The notes under the pieces: generated by a model
Databases searched by the model: none
Told to the model about the DNA's origin: nothing
The model's input: only the letters and a program-made list of their open reading frames with translations
Translations under genes and position numbers: made by a program
Assembly: GCA_013821825.1 (NCBI GenBank)
Contig: PNJK01000001.1
Location: 123,356-187,355 of the forward strand
Length of the DNA: 64,000 bases
Origin: Rhodobacter sp.
GTDB taxonomy: Bacteria; Pseudomonadota; Alphaproteobacteria; Rhodobacterales; Rhodobacteraceae
Direction of reading: 5' to 3'
In this document: piece by piece, positions 25,774 to 35,487 of the stretch
Position numbering within the stretch: position 1 is the first letter of the stretch
Layout: the number at the start of each line of letters is the position of its first letter

Positions 25774-27969
25774 CTACTTCAACCGCATCGCGTTCAATGA
25801 AACCGTGATCGACGACAACGACATCGCCAAGGCCGCCGCCAGCGGCGTTGCCATGCCGACCAGCGCCAGCGGCACCGCCACGACGTTGTAGCCGCCCGAG
25901 ATCAGGAAGTTCTCCACCATCCGACGTGTCGACTGGCGGCCGATCCGGACCGCATCCGCAATCGGCGCCATATCCTGCCCCAGAAGCACGATGTCCGACG
26001 CCACCCGCGCCGCATCCAGCGCCGTGGCAGGGCTGATCGACACATGCGCCGCCGCCAGCGCCGCCGTGTCGTTCAGCCCGTCGCCGACCATCAGGACACG
26101 GCGACCCTCGGCCGACAGGGCGGCCACGCGGGCGGCCTTCTCTGCGGGCAGAACGCCCGCCCGCCAGTGGGTGATCCCAAGCCGCGCTGCCAGTTCCCGG
26201 ACAGGGGCTTCGCTATCGCCGGACAAAAGCTCCACCCGCATGCCAGCGGCCTGCAACGCAGCCACCGCCTCGGCGGCACCGGGGCGGGGACGGTCGGTGA
26301 AGGCGAAGGCATGGGTCTGACCGTCAAGGTTCAGGTAGGTGGCGGTCTGCGGCAGGGCCTTTGCCCCGCACCAATCGGCCCGGCCCAACCGGACGACCTT
26401 GCCGTTCCGGACGCCCTCGATCCCATGCCCCGGCACTTCGCGAATATCCTCCAGCCTGGCCGGGGTCACGCCGTCCGTCAGCGCCCCTCCCGCCAGGGCC
26501 CGCGCCAGCGGATGCGACGACCCGGCTGCAAGGGCAGCGGCAACGGCCAACGCTTCTGCCGGGTGGCTGGACAGCGCCACCGGTTCCGGGACACCAAGAG
26601 TCAGGGTTCCGGTCTTGTCGAAGATCACCGCGTCAACCTCGGCCAGCCGTTCCAGAGCAGTGCCATCCTTGATCAGCAGGCCCCTGCGAAAGAGCTTGCC
26701 ACTGGCCGAGGTGATGACCGCAGGCACTGCGAGGCCGAGCGCACAAGGGCAGGTGATGATCAGCACGGCCGCCGAGATGTTGATGGCAAAGCGCAGATCG
26801 CCGCCAGTCGCCCACATCCAATAGCCAAAGGCGCTGAATGAAAGGATATGCACCAGCGGTGAATAGAGCCTTGCCGCCCGGTCGGCGAGGCTGGTGTAGC
26901 GCGTCTTGGCCCCTTCGGCGACGGCCACCAGATCGGCCATTCGGTGAAGCGAGCTGTCCTTGCCTGCCGCGGTCACCCGCAGGCTCAGGGGGCCGGTCAG
27001 GTTCACCTCGCCGGCGCTGACCAGCGTGCCGATCCCCGCCTGTACTGGCAGGCTTTCCCCGGTGAGCAGGCTGCGGTCCACTTCCGACGCGCCATGGATC
27101 ACCACGCCATCGACCGGCATCCTTGCGCCCGGGCGAACCAGCACCGTATCGCCCGGATTGATAGCGGAAATTGCACGCTCAACCTCGACCCCCTCCTCGA
27201 TGACAATGGCGCGAGGCACTTCCAAGGCGGCCAATTCCTCGGCTGCGGACCGCGCCACCGCGCGGGTGCGGTGATCCAGATAGCGACCTAGCAGCAGGAA
27301 GAAGGCCAGCATTACGGCGGCATCGAAATAGGCGTGTTTGCCCGACATCCAGGTTTCATAAACCGAGATCGACGATGCCAGGATCAGCGCCAGCGAAATC
27401 GGCACGTCCATCCCCAGCCGCCCGGCCCGCAGCGAGGCCCAGGCTGACCGGAAGAACGGCTGCCCGGCAAAGATTACCGTTGGAAGGGCAATCGAAGCTG
27501 AAATCCAGTGAAAGAGGTCGCGCGTTGCGGCCTCGGCCCCTGACCACACGGCGACCGAAAGAAGCATCACGTTCATCATCGAAAAGAACGCCACCCCCAG
27601 CCGCATCAGAAGATCACGTCCCTGACGATCAGTCTCGGTCGCATTCAGAAGGCCGGGGTCAAGCTCGTGCGCCTCCTGCCCGTTGGCGGCAAGGACGGCA
27701 ATCAATTCTGCGGGCGTCACGTCCGGGGCGGCATCTATGCTGACCCGCTTCCGCGTCAGGTTCACCCGGGCGGACCGAACCCCTGGCACTGCGGCAAGGG
27801 CGCCTTCAACGGTCGAGATGCAGGCCGCACAATGCGCCGCCGGCAGCGAAAGCATGATCCGCGCATCACGATCCGTCCGCAGCGCAGCAATCCGCTCCGC
27901 AGCCGGGGCTGCGGCACAGGCCGGGCAGGCCGAGACCGGCGTGCGCCCGAAGTCTTCGACCAGGGTCAT
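25774..27969 (-). CDS. ccoI: Copper-translocating P-type ATPase CcoI
   Basis: A 731-residue P1B ATPase that supplies copper for the CuB centre of cbb3 oxidase. An N-terminal CPAC motif and a heavy-metal domain (AAHCAACISTVEG) precede the membrane helices. The transport motif is CPCALGLA, the phosphorylation site is DKTGTLTLG, and VLMVGDGLNDTAALAAA forms the hinge. The first ATG gives MTLVEDFGRTPVSACPAC. It lies 4 bases from ccoH and abuts ccoS. Confidence 0.95.
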   Translation of the reverse strand: MTLVEDFGRTPVSACPACAAAPAAERIAALRTDRDARIMLSLPAAHCAACISTVEGALAAVPGVRSARVNLTRKRVSIDAAPDVTPAELIAVLAANGQEAHELDPGLLNATETDRQGRDLLMRLGVAFFSMMNVMLLSVAVWSGAEAATRDLFHWISASIALPTVIFAGQPFFRSAWASLRAGRLGMDVPISLALILASSISVYETWMSGKHAYFDAAVMLAFFLLLGRYLDHRTRAVARSAAEELAALEVPRAIVIEEGVEVERAISAINPGDTVLVRPGARMPVDGVVIHGASEVDRSLLTGESLPVQAGIGTLVSAGEVNLTGPLSLRVTAAGKDSSLHRMADLVAVAEGAKTRYTSLADRAARLYSPLVHILSFSAFGYWMWATGGDLRFAINISAAVLIITCPCALGLAVPAVITSASGKLFRRGLLIKDGTALERLAEVDAVIFDKTGTLTLGVPEPVALSSHPAEALAVAAALAAGSSHPLARALAGGALTDGVTPARLEDIREVPGHGIEGVRNGKVVRLGRADWCGAKALPQTATYLNLDGQTHAFAFTDRPRPGAAEAVAALQAAGMRVELLSGDSEAPVRELAARLGITHWRAGVLPAEKAARVAALSAEGRRVLMVGDGLNDTAALAAAHVSISPATALDAARVASDIVLLGQDMAPIADAVRIGRQSTRRMVENFLISGGYNVVAVPLALVGMATPLAAALAMSLSSITVSLNAMRLK

Positions 27970-27973
27970 CGCC

Positions 27974-28426
27974 TCAGCCTCGCACGAAAAGTTCGGAACG
28001 CCGTTCGAACAGCGTGCCTTCGCTGGACAAGGCGGTGACCTTCACCATCCATTTGCCACGGGCAAGGTCCAGATCGGCTGAATAGACGTCACCCATCCAC
28101 TGAAACGCAGGCCACGCGTCGTCGACGGTCGATGTCGTGCGGCCGATCAGAACCTGCAACTCCTGAACCCGCACCGGCAGCCCGTCGCGGTCGGTAAAGG
28201 CCAGCTCGATCCGGCCATCGACATAGCTGGGCGCCATTTGCCAGCCCAGCGCCTCTTGCGCGACCTTGCGTTCGTTGAACCCCTGGCTTGCGACGTACGA
28301 GTTCTGAACCTCAAGCCCCGGGAAGGTACTTACGGCCTTAACCGCCAGAAAAAGGTTGACCCCGATGATCACCGCAAAAGCGCTGACGGTGATCACGAAC
28401 ACATGCCTGCCCGTCAGTTCGGCCAT
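27974..28426 (-). CDS. ccoH: FixH/CcoH family assembly protein
   Basis: A 150-residue protein with one N-terminal membrane helix (HVFVITVSAFAVIIGVNLFL) and a periplasmic beta domain (AFTDRDGLPVRVQELQVLIG, WMVKVTALSSEG). CcoH is associated with assembly and stability of the cbb3 complex. The ATG at 28426 (MAELTGRHVFV) lies one base from the ccoG stop, so the genes are coupled; the frame upstream lies inside ccoG. Confidence 0.9.
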   Translation of the reverse strand: MAELTGRHVFVITVSAFAVIIGVNLFLAVKAVSTFPGLEVQNSYVASQGFNERKVAQEALGWQMAPSYVDGRIELAFTDRDGLPVRVQELQVLIGRTTSTVDDAWPAFQWMGDVYSADLDLARGKWMVKVTALSSEGTLFERRSELFVRG

Positions 28427-28427
28427 C

Positions 28428-29846
28428 TCAGTCTTCCTTCCCGTTGAAGATCGTATCATGATACACGCGGTTCGTGGTGCCCTGTTCCTCGACCCAGATG
28501 CGCACATCGGTCCGGTCCTCGACCGCCGCCCGCGTTCCGGGGGCCGCGGTCAGGTAGACCCGCTGCGACATCGTCTCGTTCGCTGGGACGGTCACGGTCA
28601 GCCCGTCCGCCCCTTCAAGCGACAGCACCACGATCGCGTCCGAAGTCACGGCAATGGTAAAGCGCGCGTCCTCGCCATCCATGTTGCGCAGGCGGAGGTC
28701 ATAGGCGTTGCGGATGCTGCCATCCGACAGCGTCACGAAAGTCGGATTCCTGACCGGTGTCACGTTCACGTCGATGGGCGACCGCATGAAAAGTGCTACG
28801 ACAAGGCCGACGCCTACTCCAGCCCAAAGCACGGTGTAAAGCACGGTCCGCACCCGGAACACGTGCGCCCAGACGTTTTTCGGTGGCTGGCCCGCGCGTT
28901 CCCGCACTTCATCGGTCAAAGCGAGATAGCCAATCAGGTCGCGCGGCTTGCCAATCTTGTCCATCACGTCGTTGCAGGCGTCGATGCACAACCCGCAGGT
29001 GATGCAGGCCAGTTGCTGGCCATTGCGGATGTCGATGCCCATCGGGCAGACGTTCACGCAGGCCATGCAGTCGATGCAGTCACCAGCGCCTTCGGTGCCC
29101 AGCTTGCCGCGCGGCTCTCCACGCCAGTCGCGGTAGCCGACGGTGATGGTGTCCTCGTCCATCATCGCGGCCTGGATGCGTGGCCAGGGGCAGGCGTAGA
29201 TGCAGATCTGTTCCCGCGCGAAGCCGCCGAAGGCGAAGGTCGTCAGCGTCAGGATCAGCATGGTGATATAGGCCGCCGGATGGGCCTGCAGGGTGACAAG
29301 ATCGCGCAACAGGGTCGGCGCATCGGTGAAATAGAACACCCAAGCCCCGCCCGTCGCCAGCCCGATCAGGAACCAGACCGTCCACTTGATCGTCCGCTTG
29401 CGGATCTTCTCGGCGCTCCAGGCTTGCCGGTGCAGGCGCAGGCGAGCGTTTCGGTCGCCTTCGATCCAGCGTTCGACCAGGATGAAGAGGTCGGTCCAGA
29501 CGGTCTGCGGGCAGGCATAGCCGCACCAGACCCGCCCGGCCGCGCTGGTGAAGAGGAACAGGCCGAGACCCGCCATGATCAACAGCCCCGCGACGAAATA
29601 GAACTCGTGCGGCCAGATCTCGATCATGAAAAAGAAGAACCGCCGGTTCGCCAGGTCCAGCAGCACCGCCTGATCCGGCAGGCTTGGCCCACGGTCCCAG
29701 CGCAGCCAGGGCGTGATGTAATAGATGCCAAGCATCAGCCCCAGAAGCCACCACTTCAGCGTCCGGAACGTGCCCTTCACCCGCCGCGGAAAGATCGGCT
29801 CGCGGGCGGCGTAAAGGCTTGGCTGGTCGTCGTCTTGCTGGGTCAC
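28428..29846 (-). CDS. ccoG: Cytochrome c oxidase accessory protein CcoG (RdxB/FixG), 4Fe-4S
   Basis: A 472-residue membrane protein linked to copper reduction for cbb3 assembly. It has about five membrane helices, cysteine motifs CGYACPQTVW and CIYACPWPR in the membrane part, then a ferredoxin domain CIDCMACVNVCP and CITCGLCIDACN. A C-terminal immunoglobulin-like domain follows (AYDLRLRNMDGEDARFTIAV). GTG at 29846 is preferred because CCGGAGCC lies just before it; in-frame codons to 29903 are unlike the family. It lies 72 bases from ccoP and may have its own promoter. Confidence 0.93.
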   Translation of the reverse strand: MTQQDDDQPSLYAAREPIFPRRVKGTFRTLKWWLLGLMLGIYYITPWLRWDRGPSLPDQAVLLDLANRRFFFFMIEIWPHEFYFVAGLLIMAGLGLFLFTSAAGRVWCGYACPQTVWTDLFILVERWIEGDRNARLRLHRQAWSAEKIRKRTIKWTVWFLIGLATGGAWVFYFTDAPTLLRDLVTLQAHPAAYITMLILTLTTFAFGGFAREQICIYACPWPRIQAAMMDEDTITVGYRDWRGEPRGKLGTEGAGDCIDCMACVNVCPMGIDIRNGQQLACITCGLCIDACNDVMDKIGKPRDLIGYLALTDEVRERAGQPPKNVWAHVFRVRTVLYTVLWAGVGVGLVVALFMRSPIDVNVTPVRNPTFVTLSDGSIRNAYDLRLRNMDGEDARFTIAVTSDAIVVLSLEGADGLTVTVPANETMSQRVYLTAAPGTRAAVEDRTDVRIWVEEQGTTNRVYHDTIFNGKED

Positions 29847-29918
29847 ATGTGGCTCCGGGGGTCTTGCAGTTGCGCCAGGCGGCGGGACGGCCGCCCGGCG
29901 CAAAGAGGCTTGCGGGGC

Positions 29919-30797
29919 CTACTCGCCCCCGCCCCGGCTATGGACATAGAAGGTCACGGCGCGAATCTCGTCCTCGGTCAGCCGGGCGTTCCAGTTCGGC
30001 ATCACCCCGAAACGCGCCTTGTAGATGGTTTCGGTTATCGCCTCCCGCGTACCGCCATAAAGCCAGATTGCATCGTTCAGCGCCGGAGCGCCCTGCGTCC
30101 TGTCGCCCGACCCGTTCGCCATGTGGCAGGCCGCGCAGTTTTCAGCAAAGATCACCGCGCCATCGGTGGCCATGGCGGCGTCATTGTCCTGTCCCGACAA
30201 GCCAAGCACATATTCCGTGACCTGCCCGATCTGGGTTTCATCCAGCAGTTCGTCCACCCCGAACTTCGGCATTTCCGAATAACGAGCCTCGGGGTCGGTG
30301 GTGTTGCGGATGCCGTTTGTGATCGTCAGATAAATGTCCTCCATCGTACCGCCCCAAAGCCAGTCATCGTCCAGAAGGTTCGGATAACCCTTCCCTTCGA
30401 ATCCGGCCGCGCCCGACCCGTGGCAGGTCGTGCAATTGGTGCGGAACACCGCCGACCCAGCCCGTTCGGCATAGGTGGCAAGGTCGGCATCGGCCTCAAT
30501 GGCATTCAGGTCGGCGGCCACCAGCTTTGCCTTGATCTCTGCGTTAGCCGCGTCCACCCGGGCAATCTCGGCCGCGACATCGGCACGGGTCGAGGCACCC
30601 AGCAGCCCCGGCGTGGCCGCCGTGATCAAGGGCCAGGCCGGGTAGGCGACCGTATAGCCGATCCCCCAGACGATCGTGGCATAGAACACCCAGACCCACC
30701 AGCGCGGCAGCGGGTTGTTCAGTTCCTCGATGCCGTCCCATTGGTGGCCGGTCGTCTCTACCTGCCGCGGCTCTTTCTTTACTGGCTTGGCGCACAT
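29919..30797 (-). CDS. ccoP: cbb3 oxidase subunit III, dihaem cytochrome c CcoP
   Basis: A 292-residue subunit that passes electrons to CcoO/CcoN. One N-terminal membrane anchor (WWVWVFYATIVWGIGYTV) is followed by two c-type haem sites, CTTCHGSG and CAACHMANG, each with a distal Met region (SEMPKFG, GVMPNWNAR). Length is normal for CcoP. It starts 3 bases after ccoQ. Confidence 0.96.
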   Translation of the reverse strand: MCAKPVKKEPRQVETTGHQWDGIEELNNPLPRWWVWVFYATIVWGIGYTVAYPAWPLITAATPGLLGASTRADVAAEIARVDAANAEIKAKLVAADLNAIEADADLATYAERAGSAVFRTNCTTCHGSGAAGFEGKGYPNLLDDDWLWGGTMEDIYLTITNGIRNTTDPEARYSEMPKFGVDELLDETQIGQVTEYVLGLSGQDNDAAMATDGAVIFAENCAACHMANGSGDRTQGAPALNDAIWLYGGTREAITETIYKARFGVMPNWNARLTEDEIRAVTFYVHSRGGGE

Positions 30798-30800
30798 GGC

Positions 30801-30992
30801 CTATGCCTCCTTCTTGGCAGGGTTGGCTTCCGCAGGACGGTCGTCGTTGCGGAAGATCGAGTTTGCAAGCTCGTCATGGGTCTTGCGGCTGCCGGGCCTG
30901 AAGGCCCAGACGCACAGCCCCAGAAAGCCCAGCATCATGGCCAGAAGGAACCAGCTGTCGGCCAGGTTGCGCAGAAAGGAATAGGTTTCCAT
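30801..30992 (-). CDS. ccoQ: cbb3 oxidase small subunit CcoQ
   Basis: A 63-residue subunit with a single membrane helix (SWFLLAMMLGFLGLCVWAF) and a short charged tail with FRPGSRKTHDELANSIF. CcoQ stabilises the complex, especially towards oxygen. The ATG at 30992 (METYSFLRNLAD) has the proper length; the frame upstream lies inside ccoO. Confidence 0.93.
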   Translation of the reverse strand: METYSFLRNLADSWFLLAMMLGFLGLCVWAFRPGSRKTHDELANSIFRNDDRPAEANPAKKEA

Positions 30993-31002
30993 TCTTGCCC
31001 CC

Positions 31003-31746
31003 TTACCGGTTCGCCACAGGCGTGAAGGTCGAGAAATCGACCATCGTGCCAAGGACCTGCATGTAGGCGATCAGGGCGTCCATCTCGGTCAGCTCGGGCC
31101 GGCCGTCGAAGTTGCGCACGTTGACCGGCGTGCCGAAGGCAGCCTCGCCATAGCGTTCCTCCAGCCCCGACGCGTCGCCCAAGGGGTCGGCCTGCGCGGT
31201 GAAGTCCGCAAGAGCGTTTTCGACCATCTCGTCGCTGTAGGGCACACCAGTCATCCGGTGCGTGGCCACGACATCCTGGATATAGCGCCCGTCGATGACG
31301 TTCGACGCAAGGAAGCCATAGGGCGGCATCACCGATTCCGGCACCACGGACTTGGCGTTCGTGAAGTGGTCCTGATGCCATTCGTCAGAATAGCGCCCCC
31401 CCACGCGGGCCAGATCCGGCCCGGTGCGTTTGGACCCCCACTGGAACGGCCGGTCATACATCGACTCGGCCGCCAGCGAGTAGTGGCCATACCGCTCCAC
31501 CTCGTCGCGCATCGGGCGGATCATCTGGCTATGGCAGCCATAGCACCCCTCGCGGATGTAGATGTCGCGCCCTGCCAGCTCCAGCGGCGTGTAGGGACGC
31601 ACGCCGTCCACCTTTTCGATCGTGTTCTCCAGGTAGAACAGCGGCACGATCTGCACGATCCCCCCGATGGTCACCACCAGCAGCGACAGGATCATCAGCA
31701 GCATCGCGTTGGTCTCGATGACCTTGTGTTTATCAAGAAAAGCCAT
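31003..31746 (-). CDS. ccoO: cbb3 oxidase subunit II, monohaem cytochrome c CcoO
   Basis: A 247-residue subunit with an N-terminal anchor ([19 protein letters not shown]) and one haem c site, [11 protein letters not shown]. Other family blocks are [16 protein letters not shown] and SVMPPYGFL (axial Met). It carries electrons from CcoP to the haems of CcoN. It lies 12 bases after ccoN in the ccoNOQP operon. Confidence 0.96.
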   Translation of the reverse strand: MAFLDKHKVIETNAMLLMILSLLVVTIGGIVQIVPLFYLENTIEKVDGVRPYTPLELAGRDIYIREGCYGCHSQMIRPMRDEVERYGHYSLAAESMYDRPFQWGSKRTGPDLARVGGRYSDEWHQDHFTNAKSVVPESVMPPYGFLASNVIDGRYIQDVVATHRMTGVPYSDEMVENALADFTAQADPLGDASGLEERYGEAAFGTPVNVRNFDGRPELTEMDALIAYMQVLGTMVDFSTFTPVANR

Positions 31747-31758
31747 TGTCCCGTCTCC

Positions 31759-33357
31759 TCATTCCGCCGGGACGGCCGAGTGCCGCGTAACCCGCTGGGG
31801 CTGCGCGCGCACCGTCATCCACAAGTTGTAGCACATGATCAAAGCTCCGGTCAGGAACAGCCCCCCGCCCAGCGCCCGCACCACATACATCGGGAACTTC
31901 GCTTTCACCGTGTCGGCAAAGGCGTTCACCAGGAACCCGTTTGCATCGACTTCGCGCCACATCAGGCCTTCCATGATGCCGGTGACCCACATGGACGAGG
32001 CATAAAGAACGATCCCGATGGTGGCCAACCAGAAGTGCCAGCTGACCAGCGACAGGCTGTACAGACGCTCGCGGTTCCACAGGCGCGGCACCAGGTAGTA
32101 AAGGACGCCGAAGGTGATCATGCCGTTCCAGCCAAGGGCGCCGGAATGGACATGGCCGATGGTCCAGTCGGTGTAGTGCGACAGGCTGTTGACGGCCTTG
32201 ATGCTCATCATCGGGCCCTCGAAGGTCGACATGCCGTAAAAGCCGATGGAAACCACCATCATCCGGATGATCGGATCGGTGCGCAGTTTGTCCCAGGCGC
32301 CCGACAGCGTCATCAGGCCGTTGATCATGCCGCCCCAGGACGGCATCCACAGGATGACCGAGAACACCATGCCAAGGGTCGAGGCCCAGTCAGGCAGCGC
32401 AGTGTAATGCAAATGGTGCGGACCGGCCCAGATATAAAGGAAGATCAGCGCCCAGAAGTGGATGATCGACAGCTTGTAGCTGTAGACCGGCCGTTCAGCC
32501 TGCTTGGGGACAAAGTAGTACATCATCCCAAGGAAACCCGCGGTCAGGAAGAAGCCCACGGCGTTGTGACCGTACCACCACTGCACCATTGCATCCTGCA
32601 CACCCGCGTACAGTTGCACCTGCGCCGACCCGAAGATCGACACCGGGATCGCCGCGTTGTTCACCAGATGGAGCATCGCCACAGTCAGGATCATCGAAAG
32701 AAGGAACCAGTTGGCCACATAGATGTGGGGTTCCTTGCGCTTGAAGAGCGTGCCCATGAAGGCGATCAGGAACGCGACCCAGACCACCGTGATCAGGATA
32801 TCGACGTACCAGACGGGTTCCGCATATTCCTTGCCCTGGGTCGCACCCAGCACATAGCCGGTCGCCGCCAGCACGATCACCAGTTGCCAGCCCCAGAACA
32901 CGAACCAGCCGAGGCTGCCGCCGAACAGGCGCGCAGCGCTGGTGCGCTGGACAATGTAGAACGAACTCATGATCAGCGCGTTGCCGCCAAAGGCGAAGAC
33001 CACCGCGCTGGTGTGCAGCGGGCGCAGCCGGCCAAAGTTGCCATAGCCCTGCAGGAACTCGAAGTTCAGCTGCGGGAAGGCCAGCTGGGTTGCGATCACC
33101 ACGCCAACCAGAAACCCGACGACGCCCCAGAAGGCCGTGGCAATCGCCCCGGCCCTGATCACACCGTCAAAGTATTCGTGCTGCAGATTCGGCCGGGGGT
33201 CCCCCGCCGTCCGCAGCACGTAAAGAAAGGCGATGCCGGCAGCCAGCATCATCGTGATCGCGTTGACTTGATAGGCTAGGTCACGGGCGTAATTGGCCGC
33301 AATCGCGGCCAGAACCGCGACAAGGCCTAGCCCTATCAGTTTAAAGTAATCCCACAT
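31759..33357 (-). CDS. ccoN: cbb3-type cytochrome c oxidase subunit I CcoN
   Basis: The 532-residue catalytic subunit with 12 or more membrane helices. It reduces O2 at a haem b/CuB centre at low oxygen and pumps protons. Conserved ligand regions are seen: [25 protein letters not shown] (CuB His), [13 protein letters not shown] (His pair) and [16 protein letters not shown] (haem His residues). The ATG at 33357 ([13 protein letters not shown]) was preferred over upstream codons lacking family character. A FnrL-type box lies about 110 bases upstream. Confidence 0.96.
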   Translation of the reverse strand: MWDYFKLIGLGLVAVLAAIAANYARDLAYQVNAITMMLAAGIAFLYVLRTAGDPRPNLQHEYFDGVIRAGAIATAFWGVVGFLVGVVIATQLAFPQLNFEFLQGYGNFGRLRPLHTSAVVFAFGGNALIMSSFYIVQRTSAARLFGGSLGWFVFWGWQLVIVLAATGYVLGATQGKEYAEPVWYVDILITVVWVAFLIAFMGTLFKRKEPHIYVANWFLLSMILTVAMLHLVNNAAIPVSIFGSAQVQLYAGVQDAMVQWWYGHNAVGFFLTAGFLGMMYYFVPKQAERPVYSYKLSIIHFWALIFLYIWAGPHHLHYTALPDWASTLGMVFSVILWMPSWGGMINGLMTLSGAWDKLRTDPIIRMMVVSIGFYGMSTFEGPMMSIKAVNSLSHYTDWTIGHVHSGALGWNGMITFGVLYYLVPRLWNRERLYSLSLVSWHFWLATIGIVLYASSMWVTGIMEGLMWREVDANGFLVNAFADTVKAKFPMYVVRALGGGLFLTGALIMCYNLWMTVRAQPQRVTRHSAVPAE

Positions 33358-33460
33358 ATTGCGTCCCTTCGCCCTGTCTGGCCAGCTTTGTCCCCAAGAC
33401 CCGGGACAGTGCCGAGCACTCTTACCAGCAATCGTCTGCAGTGCAGCGCGGTTTGACGCC

Positions 33461-33474
33461 TTGATTTGAGTCAA
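33461..33474 (-). promoter_or_regulatory. FnrL box, ccoN side
   Basis: TTGATTTGAGTCAA matches the FNR/FnrL consensus TTGAT-N4-GTCAA. It lies about 104 bases from the ccoN start and is the nearer of two boxes to ccoN. Anaerobic activation of ccoNOQP by FnrL is established in Rhodobacter relatives. Confidence 0.82.
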
Positions 33475-33492
33475 CCTCTGCCTGCCGACGCA

Positions 33493-33506
33493 TTGACCTT
33501 AGTCAA
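33493..33506 (+). promoter_or_regulatory. FnrL box, stress-gene side
   Basis: TTGACCTTAGTCAA is a second FNR-type box, 55 bases before the universal stress gene start and 32 bases centre-to-centre from the first. Each divergent gene thus has its own nearby box. Confidence 0.8.
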
Positions 33507-33560
33507 GGCGCTGCTTTTCGCACAGGTTCAATTTAACAAAATTGGAAACGGGAGATCACC

Positions 33561-34406
33561 ATGGCCTACAAATCCCTTCTTACGGTCGCAACCTCGGCTT
33601 ACGGGTTGCCGCCCGCAGTATCCGCGGCTGCTCAGATCGCGATCCGGTCGGATGCACATCTGGACGCTCTGGCGCTTGGGGTTGACCGTACGCAAATCGG
33701 CTATTCCTATGTCGGCTCGGGCGCCGTGATGATCGCAGCGGCGATGGAGCGGGCCGAAGAAGAAGCGCGCGCCTCGGAAAAGGCGCTGAACGCGGCCATC
33801 GCGGCGCAGCCGCCCGGACTGCGGGTCGCCGTCGAAAGCGCCGTGACCCAGCTTGGCGCGCTGACCGATGTCGTGGCCGCCCGCGCCCGCTACGCCGATC
33901 TGGTCGTACTGCCCCTGCCCTATGGCCAAAACCGCGGCGTCGAGGATGAGGCGGTCATCGAAGCGGCCCTTTTCGAAGGAATGGCGCCGGTACTGGTGGT
34001 GCCAGACAAGGGCATGGCCTCCGCCGATCCGCGCCGCGTGGTCGTGGCCTGGAACCAGACCCGTGAGTCGCTGGTGGCCGCACGCCGGGCGATGCCTTTC
34101 CTGCGTCGCGCTGAAAACGTGACGATTCTGGTGATTGACCCGCCCACCCACGGCCCGGAACGGTCCGACCCTGGCGGCCTTCTCTGCCAGCTTCTGGTCC
34201 GCCACGGCGTGCGGGCCGAGGTGACGGTTCTTGCCCGCACCCTGCCGCGCGTGTCGGACGTGATGGTCCGCCACTTGCGCGAATCGAACGCCGACCTTCT
34301 GGTGATGGGCGCCTACGGCCATTCCCGGTTCCGCGAGGCGATTCTCGGCGGCGCAACGCGCGACATGCTGGAAAGGGCAGAGATCCCGGTATTTCTGGCG
34401 CATTGA
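33561..34406 (+). CDS. Universal stress protein, tandem UspA domains
   Basis: A 281-residue cytoplasmic protein with two Usp-like halves. The second keeps the nucleotide-binding pattern G-x2-G-x9-G-S/T (MGAYGHSRFREAILGGATRDML), while the first appears degenerate. A FnrL-type box at 33493-33506 suggests induction when oxygen falls. The position between ccoN and fnrL is shared with Rhodobacter relatives. Its exact role is unknown. Confidence 0.88.
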   Translation: MAYKSLLTVATSAYGLPPAVSAAAQIAIRSDAHLDALALGVDRTQIGYSYVGSGAVMIAAAMERAEEEARASEKALNAAIAAQPPGLRVAVESAVTQLGALTDVVAARARYADLVVLPLPYGQNRGVEDEAVIEAALFEGMAPVLVVPDKGMASADPRRVVVAWNQTRESLVAARRAMPFLRRAENVTILVIDPPTHGPERSDPGGLLCQLLVRHGVRAEVTVLARTLPRVSDVMVRHLRESNADLLVMGAYGHSRFREAILGGATRDMLERAEIPVFLAH

Positions 34407-34417
34407 CCTGAGGCAGC

Positions 34418-34452
34418 CGCCGTCCTTGGGGCATCGAGCCCCTCGGACGGCG
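34418..34452. terminator. Hairpin between convergent stress and PhzF-like genes
   Basis: CGCCGTCCTTGGGGC pairs with GCCCCTCGGACGGCG across ATCGA, with one or two mismatches in a 15-bp stem. It sits in the 60-base gap between two convergent stops, so it can serve both genes. Confidence 0.6.
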
Positions 34453-34466
34453 TTGCCACGGAAAGC

Positions 34467-35384
34467 CTAGCCGTTTGCCGCGATTTCGGGCGGGTGGATT
34501 TGCCCTTCGGAAACCGGCACTGCGCCGCCGGCAATGCGCACCTCGGTCAGCTGTCCGCCCGATACTGACGTGGTCAGGCTGATCTGGCTGGGCCGCCCCA
34601 TCTCGACCCCCTGATGCAGCATCAGCTGCGTCTTGCCCTCGGGCAGGACCCCGGCGGCCAGCAATTGTGCCGCCAGAATCGCGCTGGCTGATCCGGTTGC
34701 AGGGTCCTCTGGTATACCGGCCGTGGGGGAAAACATCCGCGCCTGGAAGGCGCATCCCGTCCCCGTTGCGTAAAGATACATGCTGTCCACCCCGGCGGCG
34801 CCGATCACCTCCGACCAGGCCGGCTCGATCGGTCGCGCGCGCGCCAGCCCGTCCAGGGTGGCAACCGGCACAAAAAGGAACCGCGGCCCACCCTGCCAAA
34901 GCCCCGGATGATGCCCGCCAAATCCGATATCGCCGGGCCGAAGACCCAACGCCTCGGCAATTCGCTTTGGCGGCGCAAGGACGGCCCCCGTCACCGCATG
35001 CGGCACGACCGGGGCCACGAATTCGGCCCGGATCTCTTTTTCCCGCCGCCAGACCCGGACCCGCACCAACCCTGCCTCTTCCTCCAGCACCAGATCGCCG
35101 TCGAAATCGCCTGAGCCTGCCTCCGCCAGGGCCAGATGAATCGCACAGCCGATGGTCGGATGCCCGGCAAAGGGTATTTCGGCGGTTGGAAAGAAGATGC
35201 GGACACGGGCGGTGTGCGCAGGGTTTGCCGGAGTCTGGACAAAGATCGTTTCGGACAGGTTGAACTCGCGCGCAATGGTCTGCATCTGGGGTGTCGCAAG
35301 CCCGTCGGCCCCCAGGACAATGGCAAGCGGATTGCCCGAAAAACGCCGGTCGGTGAAGACGTCGCAAGTGTGAAAGGTCAGCAT
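34467..35384 (-). CDS. PhzF-family isomerase-like protein
   Basis: A 305-residue protein of the PhzF/diaminopimelate-epimerase fold. N-terminal FHTCDVFTDRRFSGNPLAIVL includes the GNP motif, and REFNLSETIFV carries the catalytic Glu. Further blocks are PTAEIPFAGHPTIG (FAGHPT) and IPEDPATGSAS in the C-terminal half. The substrate is unknown; members act on isoprenoid, amino-acid-like or phenazine precursors. No phenazine genes are nearby. Confidence 0.87.
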   Translation of the reverse strand: MLTFHTCDVFTDRRFSGNPLAIVLGADGLATPQMQTIAREFNLSETIFVQTPANPAHTARVRIFFPTAEIPFAGHPTIGCAIHLALAEAGSGDFDGDLVLEEEAGLVRVRVWRREKEIRAEFVAPVVPHAVTGAVLAPPKRIAEALGLRPGDIGFGGHHPGLWQGGPRFLFVPVATLDGLARARPIEPAWSEVIGAAGVDSMYLYATGTGCAFQARMFSPTAGIPEDPATGSASAILAAQLLAAGVLPEGKTQLMLHQGVEMGRPSQISLTTSVSGGQLTEVRIAGGAVPVSEGQIHPPEIAANG

Positions 35385-35487
35385 GGCGGCACCGAAGGAA
35401 GGGCAGGCAGCCCTTTACAGAAGGTTGCGTCCCGAATTCTGATGAACGATTTCAAGCGCTTGATCGGATGTCCCGTGCCGGGACTGT

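Noticed and set aside
28356..33279. Very long open frames on the plus strand opposite ccoG, ccoP, ccoO and ccoN
   Set aside because: They are antisense to well-supported minus-strand genes, contain His/Arg/Gln-rich nonsense sequence, and arise from the high GC content.
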